Shown here: positions 1-8,600 of the stretch, piece after piece | Layout of the letters: each line of letters begins with the position of its first letter | Numbering within the stretch: position 1 is the stretch's first letter | DNA from: Microbacterium ginsengiterrae | GTDB taxonomy: Bacteria; Actinomycetota; Actinomycetes; Actinomycetales; Microbacteriaceae | DNA: 64,000 nt | Direction of reading: 5' to 3' | Assembly: GCF_014205075.1 (NCBI RefSeq) | Contig: NZ_JACHMU010000001.1 | Span: forward strand, 62,001 to 126,000 | The notes under the pieces: model-generated | What the model was told of the DNA's origin: nothing | What the model saw: only the letters and a program-made list of their open reading frames with translations | Databases searched by the model: none | Made by a program: the position numbers and the translations under genes

Positions 1-345
1 CGCCGTCGCCTCTTCGGCTGGGGAATGGTCGAGTGGTTCTGGGTCACCTTCGCGCTGGGCGCGATCTTCGTCTCCGGCCAGGTCTGGGAGTACGCCCAGC
101 TGGTCGCCGAGGGAATGCCGATCCAGGCTGACGCCTACGCATCGGCGTTCTACCTCACCACGGGCTTCCACGCCCTCCACGTCACCGGCGGACTCATCGC
201 GTTCCTGCTCGTCATCGGACGCGCGTTCGCAGTGAAGAACTTCGCACACAAGGAGGCGACCTCCTCGATCGTCGTGTCGTACTACTGGCACTTCGTCGAC
301 GTCGTCTGGATCGTGCTGTTCTTCGTCATCTACTTCCTGAAATAA
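1..345 (+). CDS. ctaE: Cytochrome c oxidase subunit III (aa3-type), 5' truncated by window edge
   Basis: This is the C-terminal part of subunit III of the aa3-type cytochrome c oxidase, an integral membrane subunit next to the catalytic subunit I. The open frame runs from the first base of the window, so the start lies upstream; about 114 residues are visible. They contain hydrophobic helices and the family's late motif FHALHVTGG, followed by a final segment with [10 protein letters not shown] and a hydrophobic end. The gene is 20 nt ahead of qcrC and on the same strand, the standard actinobacterial ctaE-qcrCAB order, in which oxidase and bc1 complex form one supercomplex. Assignment is firm from motif and context. 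The methionine at 25 is internal, not the start. Confidence 0.95.
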   Translation, partial: RRRLFGWGMVEWFWVTFALGAIFVSGQVWEYAQLVAEGMPIQADAYASAFYLTTGFHALHVTGGLIAFLLVIGRAFAVKNFAHKEATSSIVVSYYWHFVDVVWIVLFFVIYFLK

Positions 346-365
346 GAGCGGAGCTGACCTGCGAA

Positions 366-1169
366 ATGGCACGAGAGAAGAAGCGTCGCTCGAACGGACG
401 CCGTAGCCCCCTGGCCGCTGCGGCTCTCATCGGAGCGGGACTCCTGATCACCGGAGGCATCTACGCCGGTGCATCCGCCGCGATGGCGGCGAACGACACC
501 CAGACGACAGCGCAGACGCAGCTGACGGTCGAGGACGGCGAGAAGCTGTTCCAGGCGAACTGCGCGACCTGCCACGGCCTCGACCTCCAGGGCACCGACG
601 CCGGCCCCAGCCTGTACGGCGTGGGCGAGCTCGCGGTCGAGTTCCAGGTCGCGACCGGACGCATGCCGCTGCAGATGCAGGGCCCCCAGGCTCCGCAGAA
701 GCCGGTGCAGTTCACGCAGGACCAGATCGAGGCCATGGCCGCGTACGTCCAGGACAGCGCCCCCGGCCCGAGCTACCCCGCCGCCGAGATCCTCGACGGC
801 GAAGGCGACGTCGCGCACGGCGCCGAGCTGTTCCGCATCAACTGCGCGATGTGCCACAACGTCGCCGCAGCAGGTGGAGCGCTCACCGAGGGCAAGTGGG
901 CACCGCCGCTGACGACCACCAGCGCACTGCACATCTACGCCGCCATGGTCACCGGCCCGCAGAACATGCCCGTGTTCGGCGACATGAACCTGTCCGACGA
1001 GGACAAGCGCGACATCATCTCCGCCCTGCTGTTCCAGCAGGAGGAGGTCCAGGTCGGCGGCTTCACGCTCGGATCTCTCGGACCGGTGTCCGAGGGCCTG
1101 TTCATCTGGATCTTCGGCATCGGCGCCCTCATCGGCGCAACCGTGTGGATCACGGCGAAGTCCAACTGA
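366..1169 (+). CDS. qcrC: Cytochrome bc1 complex dihaem cytochrome c subunit
   Basis: QcrC is the dihaem cytochrome c of the actinobacterial bcc complex. It passes electrons from the Rieske protein directly to the CuA site of the oxidase, replacing a soluble cytochrome c. The 267-residue product has a basic N-terminus, a membrane segment or signal anchor at about 16-40, and two haem-binding motifs: CATCH (C66, C69, H70) and CAMCH (C160, C163, H164). A C-terminal membrane helix lies at about 243-263. Two CXXCH motifs in one subunit separate it from single-haem cytochromes. It sits between ctaE and qcrA on the same strand, with 35 nt to qcrA, and is surely co-transcribed with them. Confidence 0.97.
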   Translation: MAREKKRRSNGRRSPLAAAALIGAGLLITGGIYAGASAAMAANDTQTTAQTQLTVEDGEKLFQANCATCHGLDLQGTDAGPSLYGVGELAVEFQVATGRMPLQMQGPQAPQKPVQFTQDQIEAMAAYVQDSAPGPSYPAAEILDGEGDVAHGAELFRINCAMCHNVAAAGGALTEGKWAPPLTTTSALHIYAAMVTGPQNMPVFGDMNLSDEDKRDIISALLFQQEEVQVGGFTLGSLGPVSEGLFIWIFGIGALIGATVWITAKSN

Positions 1170-1204
1170 CGCATATTCACGAAGAGGAACGTACGAGGAG
1201 CACC

Positions 1205-2281
1205 ATGGCACACGACGACGACTCACAGGCCCTTGATCGGGCCTACCAGCCCTCCCCCGGGCTGGGTGTCGCAGTCAGCGATCCCGTGCAGAACCCCGGC
1301 CTGCCGCCGCACCGAGAGCGGATGACGGACAAGGATCCGAAGGCTGAGAAGCGCGCTGCCCGCACGGTCTACACGCTGTTCTACCTGTCGCTCGCCGGCA
1401 GCATCTGGGCCGTCGCGGCGTACATGCTGTTCCCGATCGAAGACGGGTCGCTGGCGGCAGTCCGCAACAACAACCTCTTCATCGGTCTCGGCATCGCCCT
1501 GGCGCTGCTGTCGATCGGTGTGGGAGCGATCCACTGGTCCAAGGCGCTCATGAGCGACAAGGAGCACATCGAGCACCGGCACCCGACCCGCGGCAAGGAC
1601 TCGACTCGCGAAGCCGCCATCCAGGCGTTCGCCGACGCGAACGAGGAGTCCGGTTTCGGTCGCCGTACGATGATCCGCAACTCGCTGATCGCTGCGATCG
1701 TGGCATCCATCGTCCCCGGCGTCGCACTGTTCCGCGGCCTCGCGCCGCACAGCACGCCGGACGACCCCACGGCAGGCGACCCGGTCGCTCTCCTCAAGCA
1801 CACGATGTGGGCTGAGGGACAGCGTCTCGTCCGCGACCCGGACGGCACCCCGATCCGTGCTGCCGACGTCACCCTCGGCTCCGCCTTCCACGTCATCCCC
1901 GAGGACCTCGCAAGCCTCTCGCACCACGACGGCTACCTCGAGGAGAAGGCCAAGGCCATCGTCCTCATGATGCGTCTCCGCCCCGAGCAGCTGATCGAGG
2001 CCGAGGACCGCAAGGACTGGTCGTACGACGGGATCGTCGCCTATTCCAAGGTGTGCACGCACGTCGGATGCCCTGTCGCCCTGTACGAGCAGCAGACGCA
2101 CCACCTGCTGTGCCCCTGCCATCAGTCGCAGTTCGACGTGACCGACCACGCCAAGGTCATCTTCGGCCCGGCCGCACGTCCCCTGCCGCAGCTGCCGATC
2201 ACCGTCGACGCCGAGGGCTACCTCGTCGCACGCAGCGACTTCACCGAGCCTGTCGGCCCGAGCTTCTGGGAGCGCCATTGA
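1205..2281 (+). CDS. qcrA: Cytochrome bc1 complex Rieske iron-sulfur subunit
   Basis: QcrA is the Rieske [2Fe-2S] subunit that takes one electron from menaquinol at the Qo site. The 358-residue protein has the actinobacterial layout of three N-terminal membrane helices (about 57-75, 90-110, 158-177) instead of the usual single anchor. A C-terminal Rieske fold carries CTHVGC (C284, H286, C289) and CPCHQSQF (C303, C305, H306), giving the two Cys and two His cluster ligands plus the disulfide cysteines. I chose the ATG at 1205 because it follows a purine-rich stretch (ACGAGGAGC) and the frame upstream overlaps qcrC. Its TGA overlaps the next start by 3 nt. Confidence 0.96.
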   Translation: MAHDDDSQALDRAYQPSPGLGVAVSDPVQNPGLPPHRERMTDKDPKAEKRAARTVYTLFYLSLAGSIWAVAAYMLFPIEDGSLAAVRNNNLFIGLGIALALLSIGVGAIHWSKALMSDKEHIEHRHPTRGKDSTREAAIQAFADANEESGFGRRTMIRNSLIAAIVASIVPGVALFRGLAPHSTPDDPTAGDPVALLKHTMWAEGQRLVRDPDGTPIRAADVTLGSAFHVIPEDLASLSHHDGYLEEKAKAIVLMMRLRPEQLIEAEDRKDWSYDGIVAYSKVCTHVGCPVALYEQQTHHLLCPCHQSQFDVTDHAKVIFGPAARPLPQLPITVDAEGYLVARSDFTEPVGPSFWERH

Positions 2282-4122
2282 GCACCGCAACGCTGTCCAA
2301 AGAGGACAAGGACAACAAGGCGCCCCTCGGCGGCCGCTTCGTCGGCGCCGCGTCGAACTACATCGACGAGCGCACCAGCCTGTCGGGCTTCGTCAAGGAG
2401 CTCGGACGCAAGATCTTCCCTGACCACTGGTCGTTCATGCTCGGCGAGATCGCTCTGTGGAGCTTCGTCGTCGTGTTCATCTCCGGCTCGTTCCTGACGT
2501 TCTTCTTCCAGGCGTCGATGGTCGAGACCCACTACACCGGCGCCTACGCGCCGATGCGTGGAATCGAGATGTCCGCGGCCCTCGAGTCGACCCTGCGCAT
2601 CTCGTTCGACCTGCGCGGCGGTCTGCTCGTCCGTCAGATCCACCACTGGGCTGCTCTGGTGTTCGTCGCCGGTATCGGTGTGCACATGCTGCGCATCTTC
2701 TTCACCGGTGCGTTCCGCAAGCCGCGCGAGCTCAACTGGGTGATCGGCTTCGTGCTCTTCATCCTCGCGATGGCAGAGGGCTTCACCGGCTACTCGCTGC
2801 CCGACGATCTGCTCTCCGGCAACGGTCTCCGCATCATCGACGGCATGATCAAGGGCCTCCCCCTCATCGGCACGTGGACCTCGTTCCTGCTCTTCGGCGG
2901 CGAGTTCCCCGGAACCGACATCGTCGGACGCCTGTACACGCTGCACATCCTGCTGCTTCCGCTGCTGGTGATCGGCCTCATCGCCGTGCACCTCATGCTG
3001 ATGATCGTGAACAAGCACACCCAGTTCGCCGGCCCCGGCCGCACGAACGACAACGTCGTCGGCTACCCGATGATGCCGGTCTACATGTCGAAGATGGGCG
3101 GATTCCTGTTCATCGTCTTCGGCGCGATCGTCCTCATCGCGACCTTCTTCCAGATCAACCCGGTCTGGAACTACGGTCCGTACGACCCGTCCCCCGTGTC
3201 CGCAGGTACCCAGCCCGACTGGTACATCGGCTTCGCGGACGGCGCCCTGCGTCTCGCACCGTCGAACTGGGACATCGTGTTCCTCGACCACACCTGGTCG
3301 TTCGGCATCCTGGTCCCGGTGGCCGTGCTCGGTCTGTTCATCGTCCTCGTCGCGATCTACCCCTTCATCGAGGCGTGGATCACCGGCGACAAGCGCGAGC
3401 ACCACATCGCCGAGCGTCCTCGTAACGCAGCCACCCGCACCGCGATCGGCGTCGCCGGCGTCATCTTCTACGCGGTCATGTGGGCGGCGGCATCCTCCGA
3501 CCTCATGGCGACGCACTTCCACCTCACGATGGAAGGTGTCATCCACACGCTGCAGGCCCTGCTGTTCCTCGGTCCGATCCTCGGTTACTTCGTGACCAAG
3601 CGCATCTGCCTCGCTCTGCAGAAGAAGGACCGCGAGATCGTCCTGCACGGCTACGAGTCGGGACGCATCGTGCGCCTTCCCGGTGGCGAGTTCATCGAGG
3701 TCCACCAGCCGGTCGATCAGTACGACCGTTGGAAGCTCATCGACGTCGAGAACTACGAGCCCCTCGTGGTGCGCCCCAACGACAAGGGCCGCATCCCGTG
3801 GACGGAGAACCTGCGTTCCTCGCTGTCCCGCTGGTTCTACGAGGACCGCCTCGCTCCCCTGACGCAGGCGGAGGTGGCTGCCGCTGATGCACACCAGCAC
3901 CACGTCACGGCCGACATGGACGAGGCTGAGGCCGCGGAGATCCAGGGCGCGCACGAGCGTGCCGGGGTCCCCGACGCACCGCTGACGCCGAACCCGGAGA
4001 CGCACGTCCCCGAAACAGCGAACACCCCCAGCACGGTGCTCGCCACCGAGCCGGCGGAAGATGTCCGCGAGAACCGGACGACAGCCGCCACGGACGACAA
4101 GGACGAAGAGGACGGGAAGTAA
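2278..4122 (+). CDS. qcrB: Cytochrome bc1 complex cytochrome b subunit
   Basis: QcrB is the dihaem cytochrome b that oxidises menaquinol and moves charge across the membrane. The 614-residue product has a string of hydrophobic helices, haem-ligand regions around IHHWAALVF and LHILLLPLLVIGLIAVHLM, and the Qo-site neighbourhood. The start is taken as the TTG at 2278, which overlaps the qcrA stop (TTGA), the usual sign of translational coupling; other upstream starts would lie deep inside qcrA. The tail beyond about residue 540 is acidic, Pro/Thr-rich and probably disordered on the cytoplasmic side. A strong terminator follows within 20 nt, closing the ctaE-qcrCAB unit. Confidence 0.95.
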   Translation: MSTATLSKEDKDNKAPLGGRFVGAASNYIDERTSLSGFVKELGRKIFPDHWSFMLGEIALWSFVVVFISGSFLTFFFQASMVETHYTGAYAPMRGIEMSAALESTLRISFDLRGGLLVRQIHHWAALVFVAGIGVHMLRIFFTGAFRKPRELNWVIGFVLFILAMAEGFTGYSLPDDLLSGNGLRIIDGMIKGLPLIGTWTSFLLFGGEFPGTDIVGRLYTLHILLLPLLVIGLIAVHLMLMIVNKHTQFAGPGRTNDNVVGYPMMPVYMSKMGGFLFIVFGAIVLIATFFQINPVWNYGPYDPSPVSAGTQPDWYIGFADGALRLAPSNWDIVFLDHTWSFGILVPVAVLGLFIVLVAIYPFIEAWITGDKREHHIAERPRNAATRTAIGVAGVIFYAVMWAAASSDLMATHFHLTMEGVIHTLQALLFLGPILGYFVTKRICLALQKKDREIVLHGYESGRIVRLPGGEFIEVHQPVDQYDRWKLIDVENYEPLVVRPNDKGRIPWTENLRSSLSRWFYEDRLAPLTQAEVAAADAHQHHVTADMDEAEAAEIQGAHERAGVPDAPLTPNPETHVPETANTPSTVLATEPAEDVRENRTTAATDDKDEEDGK

Positions 4123-4136
4123 CCCGCTCCTTCCCT

Positions 4137-4174
4137 GAGGAAGGCCCCGATGCACTCGCATCGGGGCCTTCCTC
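4137..4174 (+). terminator. Rho-independent terminator after qcrB
   Basis: A perfect inverted repeat of 17 bp (arms GAGGAAGGCCCCGATGC and its complement) encloses a 4-nt loop, ACTC, 15 nt after the qcrB stop codon. The right arm is followed by a short T-containing stretch. The position suits an end for the ctaE-qcrCAB transcript. Confidence 0.88.
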
Positions 4175-4226
4175 GTTCTGCGTGCACTCCCCCGGTCATA
4201 GTCGGTGGCATACGCGCCGGACGCTC

Positions 4227-4232
4227 TAGTCT
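4227..4232 (+). promoter_or_regulatory. Candidate leaderless -10 box (TAGTCT) for the rhodanese gene
   Basis: TAGTCT ends 6 nt before the ATG at 4239 and no Shine-Dalgarno sequence is present. A transcript starting about 7 nt after the hexamer would begin at or next to the A of the start codon. Confidence 0.5.
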
Positions 4233-4238
4233 GGGGCC

Positions 4239-4658
4239 ATGATCGATCGCGCAGAGTTCTTCGCCGCCAAGCTGGCGTACGAGACCGACCCCAGCGACCT
4301 GTACGCCCGTCAGAAGGCCGGAGAAGCCGTCACCGTCGTCGATGTCCGCTCGGACGAGGCATGGGCGCAGGGACGCGTCGCCGGGGCCGTACACATGCAC
4401 TACTCGGAGATTCCCACCCGTGCGCCGGCCGAGATCCCTCGCGACGTCGACGTCGTCGTGTACTGCTGGAGTCCTGGATGCAACGCCGGCGCCAAGGCTG
4501 CGCTGGAGTTCGCCACGCTCGGCTATCAGGTGCGCGAGATGATCGGCGGCTTCGAGTACTGGGTGCGCGAGGGCTACCCGGTCGAGGACCGCGACGGCGT
4601 GCACCGGCGCCCGATCGATCCCCTCACCGGTGTCCCCCGCGTCCGCACACGTGTCTGA
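4239..4658 (+). CDS. Rhodanese-like domain protein
   Basis: A 139-residue single-domain rhodanese, a fold that carries sulfur as a cysteine persulfide, with thiosulfate or another persulfide as possible donor. The signature VDVRSDEAWAQGRVAGAVHM lies at 34-53. The active-site loop is C76-W-S-P-G-C81, so the catalytic cysteine is present, with a second cysteine in the loop that could form a disulfide. No signal peptide is visible, so it is probably cytoplasmic. It stands alone between the qcrB terminator and the converging ctaCDF operon and appears to have its own leaderless promoter. The physiological substrate cannot be read from the sequence. Confidence 0.88.
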   Translation: MIDRAEFFAAKLAYETDPSDLYARQKAGEAVTVVDVRSDEAWAQGRVAGAVHMHYSEIPTRAPAEIPRDVDVVVYCWSPGCNAGAKAALEFATLGYQVREMIGGFEYWVREGYPVEDRDGVHRRPIDPLTGVPRVRTRV

Positions 4659-4914
4659 CGACGGTGCGCCGCAGCACCCTTTCACGATCCGCTCCGCGCC
4701 CACGAGCGAGCGAGCGACACACGCTCGTCGGCCACCACGCCCGCCACGGCACGATCGGTTTCGCCCAGGTGATCACGGACGTCGAGAACCCCCATCTGGA
4801 ACGGTCTCGGTGCTCCCGGCACACGGCAGACACGGACGAGCCGAGGAACGGCCGGCCGATGAGGACCACGGCTGCAGATGACGGCAGAACTCGACTGACC
4901 CCGCTCGCGGGAAA
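4659..4914. other. Intergenic stretch without a recognisable gene
   Basis: About 255 bp between the rhodanese stop and the terminator of ctaF. Several short open frames cross it on both strands, but none has a Shine-Dalgarno site, a recognisable domain or consistent third-position bias. A leftward frame around 4682-4800 reads loosely like a protein fragment (GVLDVRDHLGETDRAV) but I cannot assign it. I see no clear promoter or RNA. Confidence 0.4.
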
Positions 4915-4952
4915 GAGAAAGGGCCGCCGGACGAATCCGGCGGCCCTTTCTC
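4915..4952 (-). terminator. Rho-independent terminator after ctaF
   Basis: A perfect 16-bp inverted repeat (GAGAAAGGGCCGCCGG and its complement) surrounds a 6-nt loop. It lies 9 nt beyond the ctaF stop. On the minus strand the stem is followed by TTTCCCGCG, and on the plus strand the arm ends CCCTTTCTC. It closes the ctaCDF unit and may also stop rightward readthrough. Confidence 0.85.
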
Positions 4953-4961
4953 AGTTGCAGA

Positions 4962-5396
4962 TCAGCGTGCGAAGTTTCCGCGGTAGTACTCGTAGACCCA
5001 GCCCACGATCGCGACGGCGAAGATCGCCACACCGATGGGGAGGAGGAACGTGCCGACGGCCATACCGACGAGGAAGACACCGGCGGATGCCGCGAGGACC
5101 AGCGGCCACCAGGACCACGGGCTGAACTCACCGAGCTCGGGATCTCCGTCGTCAATGTCCGAGGTCAAGATGTCCTCGGGCAGCTCGCCACCCTGCGCCT
5201 TGTGCGTGCGCTGCAGGTAGACGGCGATCATCGCAGACATGAAGGCGCCGAAGAACAGCGCGACCGTGCCTACCCACTCGACTCGCATCGCTCCGACGAG
5301 ATCGGGGTACGCGATGATGTGCCAGACGGTGTAGGTGGCGCCGACCAGGGCGAAGAAGACGGCGAGGAGCCACCACAGGATTACGTTCGAACGCAT
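4962..5396 (-). CDS. ctaF: Cytochrome c oxidase subunit IV, actinobacterial type
   Basis: CtaF is the small fourth subunit of the actinobacterial aa3 oxidase and has no mitochondrial counterpart. The 144-residue protein has two N-terminal helices (about 7-30 and 40-60), a hydrophilic loop with DDGDPELGEFSPWSWWP, which is typical of the family, and a C-terminal hairpin ending in GWVYEYYRGNFAR. Its start codon lies 3 nt after the ctaD stop, and a terminator follows. Co-location with ctaC and ctaD makes the assignment secure. Confidence 0.95.
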   Translation of the reverse strand: MRSNVILWWLLAVFFALVGATYTVWHIIAYPDLVGAMRVEWVGTVALFFGAFMSAMIAVYLQRTHKAQGGELPEDILTSDIDDGDPELGEFSPWSWWPLVLAASAGVFLVGMAVGTFLLPIGVAIFAVAIVGWVYEYYRGNFAR

Positions 5397-5399
5397 GGC

Positions 5400-7148
5400 T
5401 TACTTGCCCTCTCCGCTCTCAGACGGGGCATCGGACACGGAGACACCGACGGGGTGCTCTGCGGCCTCGGGGTGGTTCAGGTCGAATGCGGGCCGCTCGC
5501 TGCGGATGCGCGGGATCGACGTGAAGTTGTGGCGAGGCGGCGGGCAGCTGGTCGCCCACTCGAGCGACGCGCCGTAACCCCACGGGTCGTTGACGGTGAC
5601 CTTCGGTGCCTTGCGCGCCGTGATCCACACGTTCAGGAAGAACGGCAGCATCGACGCACCGAGGATGACCGCACCGATCGTGGACACCTGGTTGCCCCAG
5701 GTCCAGCCGTCCGCTTCCGAGTAGTCGGCGTAGCGACGGACCATGCCGTCGACACCCAGCCAGTGCTGGATGAGGAACGTCATGTGGAAGCCGATGAAGA
5801 GCATCCAGAAGTGCACGTAGCCGAGGCGCTCGTTGAGCATGCGGCCGGTCCACTTGGGCCACCAGAAGTAGAACCCGGCGAACATCGCGAACACGACGGT
5901 ACCGAACACGACGTAGTGGAAGTGCGCCACGACGAAGTACGAGTCGCTGAGGTGGAAGTCGAGCGGAGGCGACGCGAGGATGACACCGGTCAGACCGCCG
6001 AAGACGAACGACACGAGGAAGCCGAGCGAGAACACCATCGGGGTCTCGAACGTGACCGAGCCTCGCCAGAGCGTACCGATCCAGTTGAAGATCTTCACAC
6101 CCGTCGGCACCGCGATCAGCATGGTCATGAGCGCGAAGAACGGCAGCAGCACCGAGCCGGTGACGTACATGTGGTGCGCCCAGACGGCCACGGACAGCGC
6201 CGCGATCGCGATGGTCGCGTAGACGAGCGTCTTGTATCCGAAGATCGGCTTGCGGCTGAACACCGGGAAGATCTCGGAGACGATGCCGAAGAACGGCAGC
6301 GCGATGATGTAGACCTCGGGGTGTCCGAAGAACCAGAACAGGTGCTGCCAGAGCAGGACACCGCCGTTGGCCGGGTCGTAGACGTGCGCACCGAGGATGC
6401 GGTCGGCGGCGGCGGCGAAGATCGCCGCGGCGAGGACCGGGAACGCCATGAGGATCAGAAGGCTCGTGATGAGCGTGTTCCACGAGAAGATCGGCATGCG
6501 CCACATCGTCATACCCGGCGCACGCATCGTGATGATCGTGGTGATGAAGTTCACCGCACCGAGGATCGTTCCGAAACCGGACATGCCGAGTCCGACCATC
6601 CAGAGGTTTCCGCCGGCACCGGGCGAGAAGGTCGCGTTGGCGAGCGGCTGGTAGGCGAACCATCCGAACGAGGCCGCACCCTGCGGGGTGAGGAATCCGG
6701 CGATCGCGATGATGGAGCCGAATCCGAAGAGCCAGAAGGCGAAGGCGTTCAGTCGCGGGAAGGCGACGTCCGGCGCACCGAGCTGAAGGGGCAGGATCGC
6801 GTTGGCGAAACCGGCGAACAGCGGGGTCGCGAACATCAGCAGCATGATCGTGCCGTGCATCGTGAACAGCTGGTTGTACTGCTCCTTCGTCGGGACGATC
6901 TGCATTCCCGGCGCGAACAACTCGGCGCGGATGACGAGAGCCATCACACCGCCGAGCAGGAAGAAGAGCACGGAGGTGATCAGGTACATGTACCCGATGG
7001 TCTTGTGGTCAGTGGACGTGATCCACTTGACGACGATGTTGCCCTTCTGCTCTGTGCGCGAGGAGCTCAGCAGAGCCGCCTGACGAGCGGGGATCGCGGT
7101 GGGGCGAGCTCCGGCGTCGTGGCTGGGGGCCTCAGTGGTGGTCGACAT
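5400..7148 (-). CDS. ctaD: Cytochrome c oxidase subunit I (aa3-type)
   Basis: The catalytic subunit of the terminal oxidase, holding haem a and the haem a3-CuB centre that reduces O2 to water while pumping protons. At 582 residues it has the family's normal length and twelve predicted helices. Visible ligands are H98 (low-spin haem), H276 with the cross-linked Y280 in the motif WFFGHPEVY, the pair H325-H326 for CuB, and H409/H411 in VAHFHYV. K352 (PTGVKIF) marks the K channel. The gene lies 6 nt after ctaC and 3 nt before ctaF. No residue needed for catalysis is missing. Confidence 0.98.
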   Translation of the reverse strand: MSTTTEAPSHDAGARPTAIPARQAALLSSSRTEQKGNIVVKWITSTDHKTIGYMYLITSVLFFLLGGVMALVIRAELFAPGMQIVPTKEQYNQLFTMHGTIMLLMFATPLFAGFANAILPLQLGAPDVAFPRLNAFAFWLFGFGSIIAIAGFLTPQGAASFGWFAYQPLANATFSPGAGGNLWMVGLGMSGFGTILGAVNFITTIITMRAPGMTMWRMPIFSWNTLITSLLILMAFPVLAAAIFAAAADRILGAHVYDPANGGVLLWQHLFWFFGHPEVYIIALPFFGIVSEIFPVFSRKPIFGYKTLVYATIAIAALSVAVWAHHMYVTGSVLLPFFALMTMLIAVPTGVKIFNWIGTLWRGSVTFETPMVFSLGFLVSFVFGGLTGVILASPPLDFHLSDSYFVVAHFHYVVFGTVVFAMFAGFYFWWPKWTGRMLNERLGYVHFWMLFIGFHMTFLIQHWLGVDGMVRRYADYSEADGWTWGNQVSTIGAVILGASMLPFFLNVWITARKAPKVTVNDPWGYGASLEWATSCPPPRHNFTSIPRIRSERPAFDLNHPEAAEHPVGVSVSDAPSESGEGK

Positions 7149-7154
7149 GAGGTG

Positions 7155-8063
7155 TTACTCTCCCTCTTCCTCGGAGTCCGTTCCCGGGGCACCCGTGCCC
7201 GGGAAGTTGCCGAGACGGTCATAGGCGTCGGCGATGTCGCCGGTGTTGCCCTCTTCGCGCAGTGCTTCGACGTAGTCGTCGTACTCGTCCTGCTCGACGA
7301 CCTTCACGTTGAAGAGCATCATCGAGTGGTACTCACCGCAGAGCTCGGCGCACTTTCCGGCGTACTCGCCGACGCGCGTCGGGATGAAGGACCAGGAGTT
7401 GTCCTTCCCGATGTACATGTCCTTCTTGTAGAGGAAGTCGATGATCCAGAACGAGTGGATGACATCGCGCGACTGAAGGCTGATGTGCACCTTCTGGTCA
7501 ACAGGGAGCACCAGCGTGGGGAGCTTCTCCTGGTCGACGTTGCCTTCCGCGTCGGGCTGCGCCTGGATACCCATGGTCCAGACGGCGTCGGACAGGTCGT
7601 CGTCCTCGCCGGCGTACATGAAGTCGAAGGCCCACTGCTTGCCGATCGCCGTGATCTCGACGTCTGCTTCATCGCCCCACTGCGTCTCGATCTCCGCCTG
7701 ATCACGCGCCGTGAAGAAGAAGAAACCGAGGACCAGCACGAGCGGCACAGCCGTGTAGAAGATCTCGATGGGCATGTTGTAGCGCATCTGCACCGGCAGG
7801 CCGGTCTGGCCCTTGCGGCGACGGTAGGCGACAGCGGCCCACCCCATCAGCGCCCAGGTGATCACGCCGACGGCGAGAAGGACGATCCACGAGTTGACCC
7901 AGAGCGACGCGACACGGTCGGTCTGGTTCGTGGCGGCAGTGCCGTCTTCCACGAAGCCCGGGAGGAATCCGTGGAGCTCTGTGGGAGTGCATCCCGCCAG
8001 GGCCACAGCTGCCGCAATTCCCGCAGGAACTGCGACCCAACGAAGGCGGCGTTTCGAGGGCAC
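7155..8063 (-). CDS. ctaC: Cytochrome c oxidase subunit II (CuA lipoprotein)
   Basis: Subunit II receives electrons at its binuclear CuA site and passes them to haem a. The 302-residue precursor has a lipobox LAGC with C25, so it is a predicted lipoprotein. Two transmembrane helices follow (about 56-80 and 97-117), then a cupredoxin domain. The CuA ligands are all present: H203, C238, C242, H246 and M249 in the CAELCGEYHSMM region. It starts with GTG, preceded by the Shine-Dalgarno sequence GAAAGG, and leads the ctaC-ctaD-ctaF operon. An insertion at about 150-185 between cupredoxin strands is actinobacterial in style. Maturation would require LspA, which is encoded at 21762-22331. Confidence 0.97.
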   Translation of the reverse strand: MPSKRRLRWVAVPAGIAAAVALAGCTPTELHGFLPGFVEDGTAATNQTDRVASLWVNSWIVLLAVGVITWALMGWAAVAYRRRKGQTGLPVQMRYNMPIEIFYTAVPLVLVLGFFFFTARDQAEIETQWGDEADVEITAIGKQWAFDFMYAGEDDDLSDAVWTMGIQAQPDAEGNVDQEKLPTLVLPVDQKVHISLQSRDVIHSFWIIDFLYKKDMYIGKDNSWSFIPTRVGEYAGKCAELCGEYHSMMLFNVKVVEQDEYDDYVEALREEGNTGDIADAYDRLGNFPGTGAPGTDSEEEGE

Positions 8064-8099
8064 GATACACCTTTCAAGATCGCGGACAGGGCGTATCCC

Positions 8100-8105
8100 A
8101 GTCTA
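8100..8105 (-). promoter_or_regulatory. Candidate -10 box for ctaC
   Basis: TAGACT on the minus strand lies 36 nt upstream of the ctaC GTG, leaving a leader of about 30 nt that contains the GAAAGG ribosome site. A convincing -35 box is not visible. The same hexamer precedes dnaE, the acyltransferase gene and fadD15. Confidence 0.45.
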
Positions 8106-8159
8106 GGGCAAGCTCACACCTGATTCATGCCAACCACGCAGGTCGGACACGGCTGATGC

Positions 8160-8522
8160 TCAGTGGAAGCTGTCGCCGCAGGCGCAGCTTCCCGCTGCGT
8201 TGGGGTTGTCGATGGTGAAGCCCTGCTCCGAGATCGTGTCCTTGAAATCGATGGCTGCGCCGTCGAGGTAGGGCACGCTCATGTTGTCGACGATGACCTC
8301 GACGCCGTCGAAGTCGACGGTCTCGTCACCGTCGAGGTAGCGCTCGTCGAAGTAGAGCTGGTAGATGAGGCCGGAGCATCCGCCCGGCTGCACTGCGACG
8401 CGCAGGCGAAGGTCGTCGCGGCCCTCCTGCTCGAGCAGGTTCTTCACCTTGGTGGCGGCGGCCTCAGTGAGGGTGACGCCGTGGGCGGCGGTGGTCTCGG
8501 GGGTGGTGATGGTGTCGCTCAT
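8160..8522 (-). CDS. erpA: HesB/IscA-family iron-sulfur cluster insertion protein
   Basis: An A-type Fe-S carrier of 120 residues that delivers clusters to apo-proteins. The three conserved cysteines are present: C49 in QPGGCSG, and C113 and C115 in the C-terminal GSCACGDSF. The fold-wide FDGVEVIVDNMSVPYLDG segment is also clear. A good ribosome site (GAAGGAG) precedes the ATG. It lies just upstream of the ctaC promoter region on the same strand; likely clients nearby include the Rieske protein QcrA, but that is inference. Such proteins are annotated either ErpA or IscA in actinobacteria. Confidence 0.9.
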   Translation of the reverse strand: MSDTITTPETTAAHGVTLTEAAATKVKNLLEQEGRDDLRLRVAVQPGGCSGLIYQLYFDERYLDGDETVDFDGVEVIVDNMSVPYLDGAAIDFKDTISEQGFTIDNPNAAGSCACGDSFH

Positions 8523-8600
8523 GTCGCTCCTTCTCTCACGCCGCGCCGGAACGCAGCTGTCCTCTGGATTCTACCGCCGCAGCCTGCGTACGGGCCCGGA

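Noticed and set aside
4624..4869. A short leftward frame downstream of the rhodanese gene
   Set aside because: No ribosome site, no domain, and composition like other shadows.
5202..8123. A 973-codon open frame antisense to ctaF, ctaD and ctaC
   Set aside because: Its product is Arg/Asp/Glu/His-rich low complexity, a typical shadow of a GC-rich coding strand; the three genes on the other strand have complete catalytic motifs.
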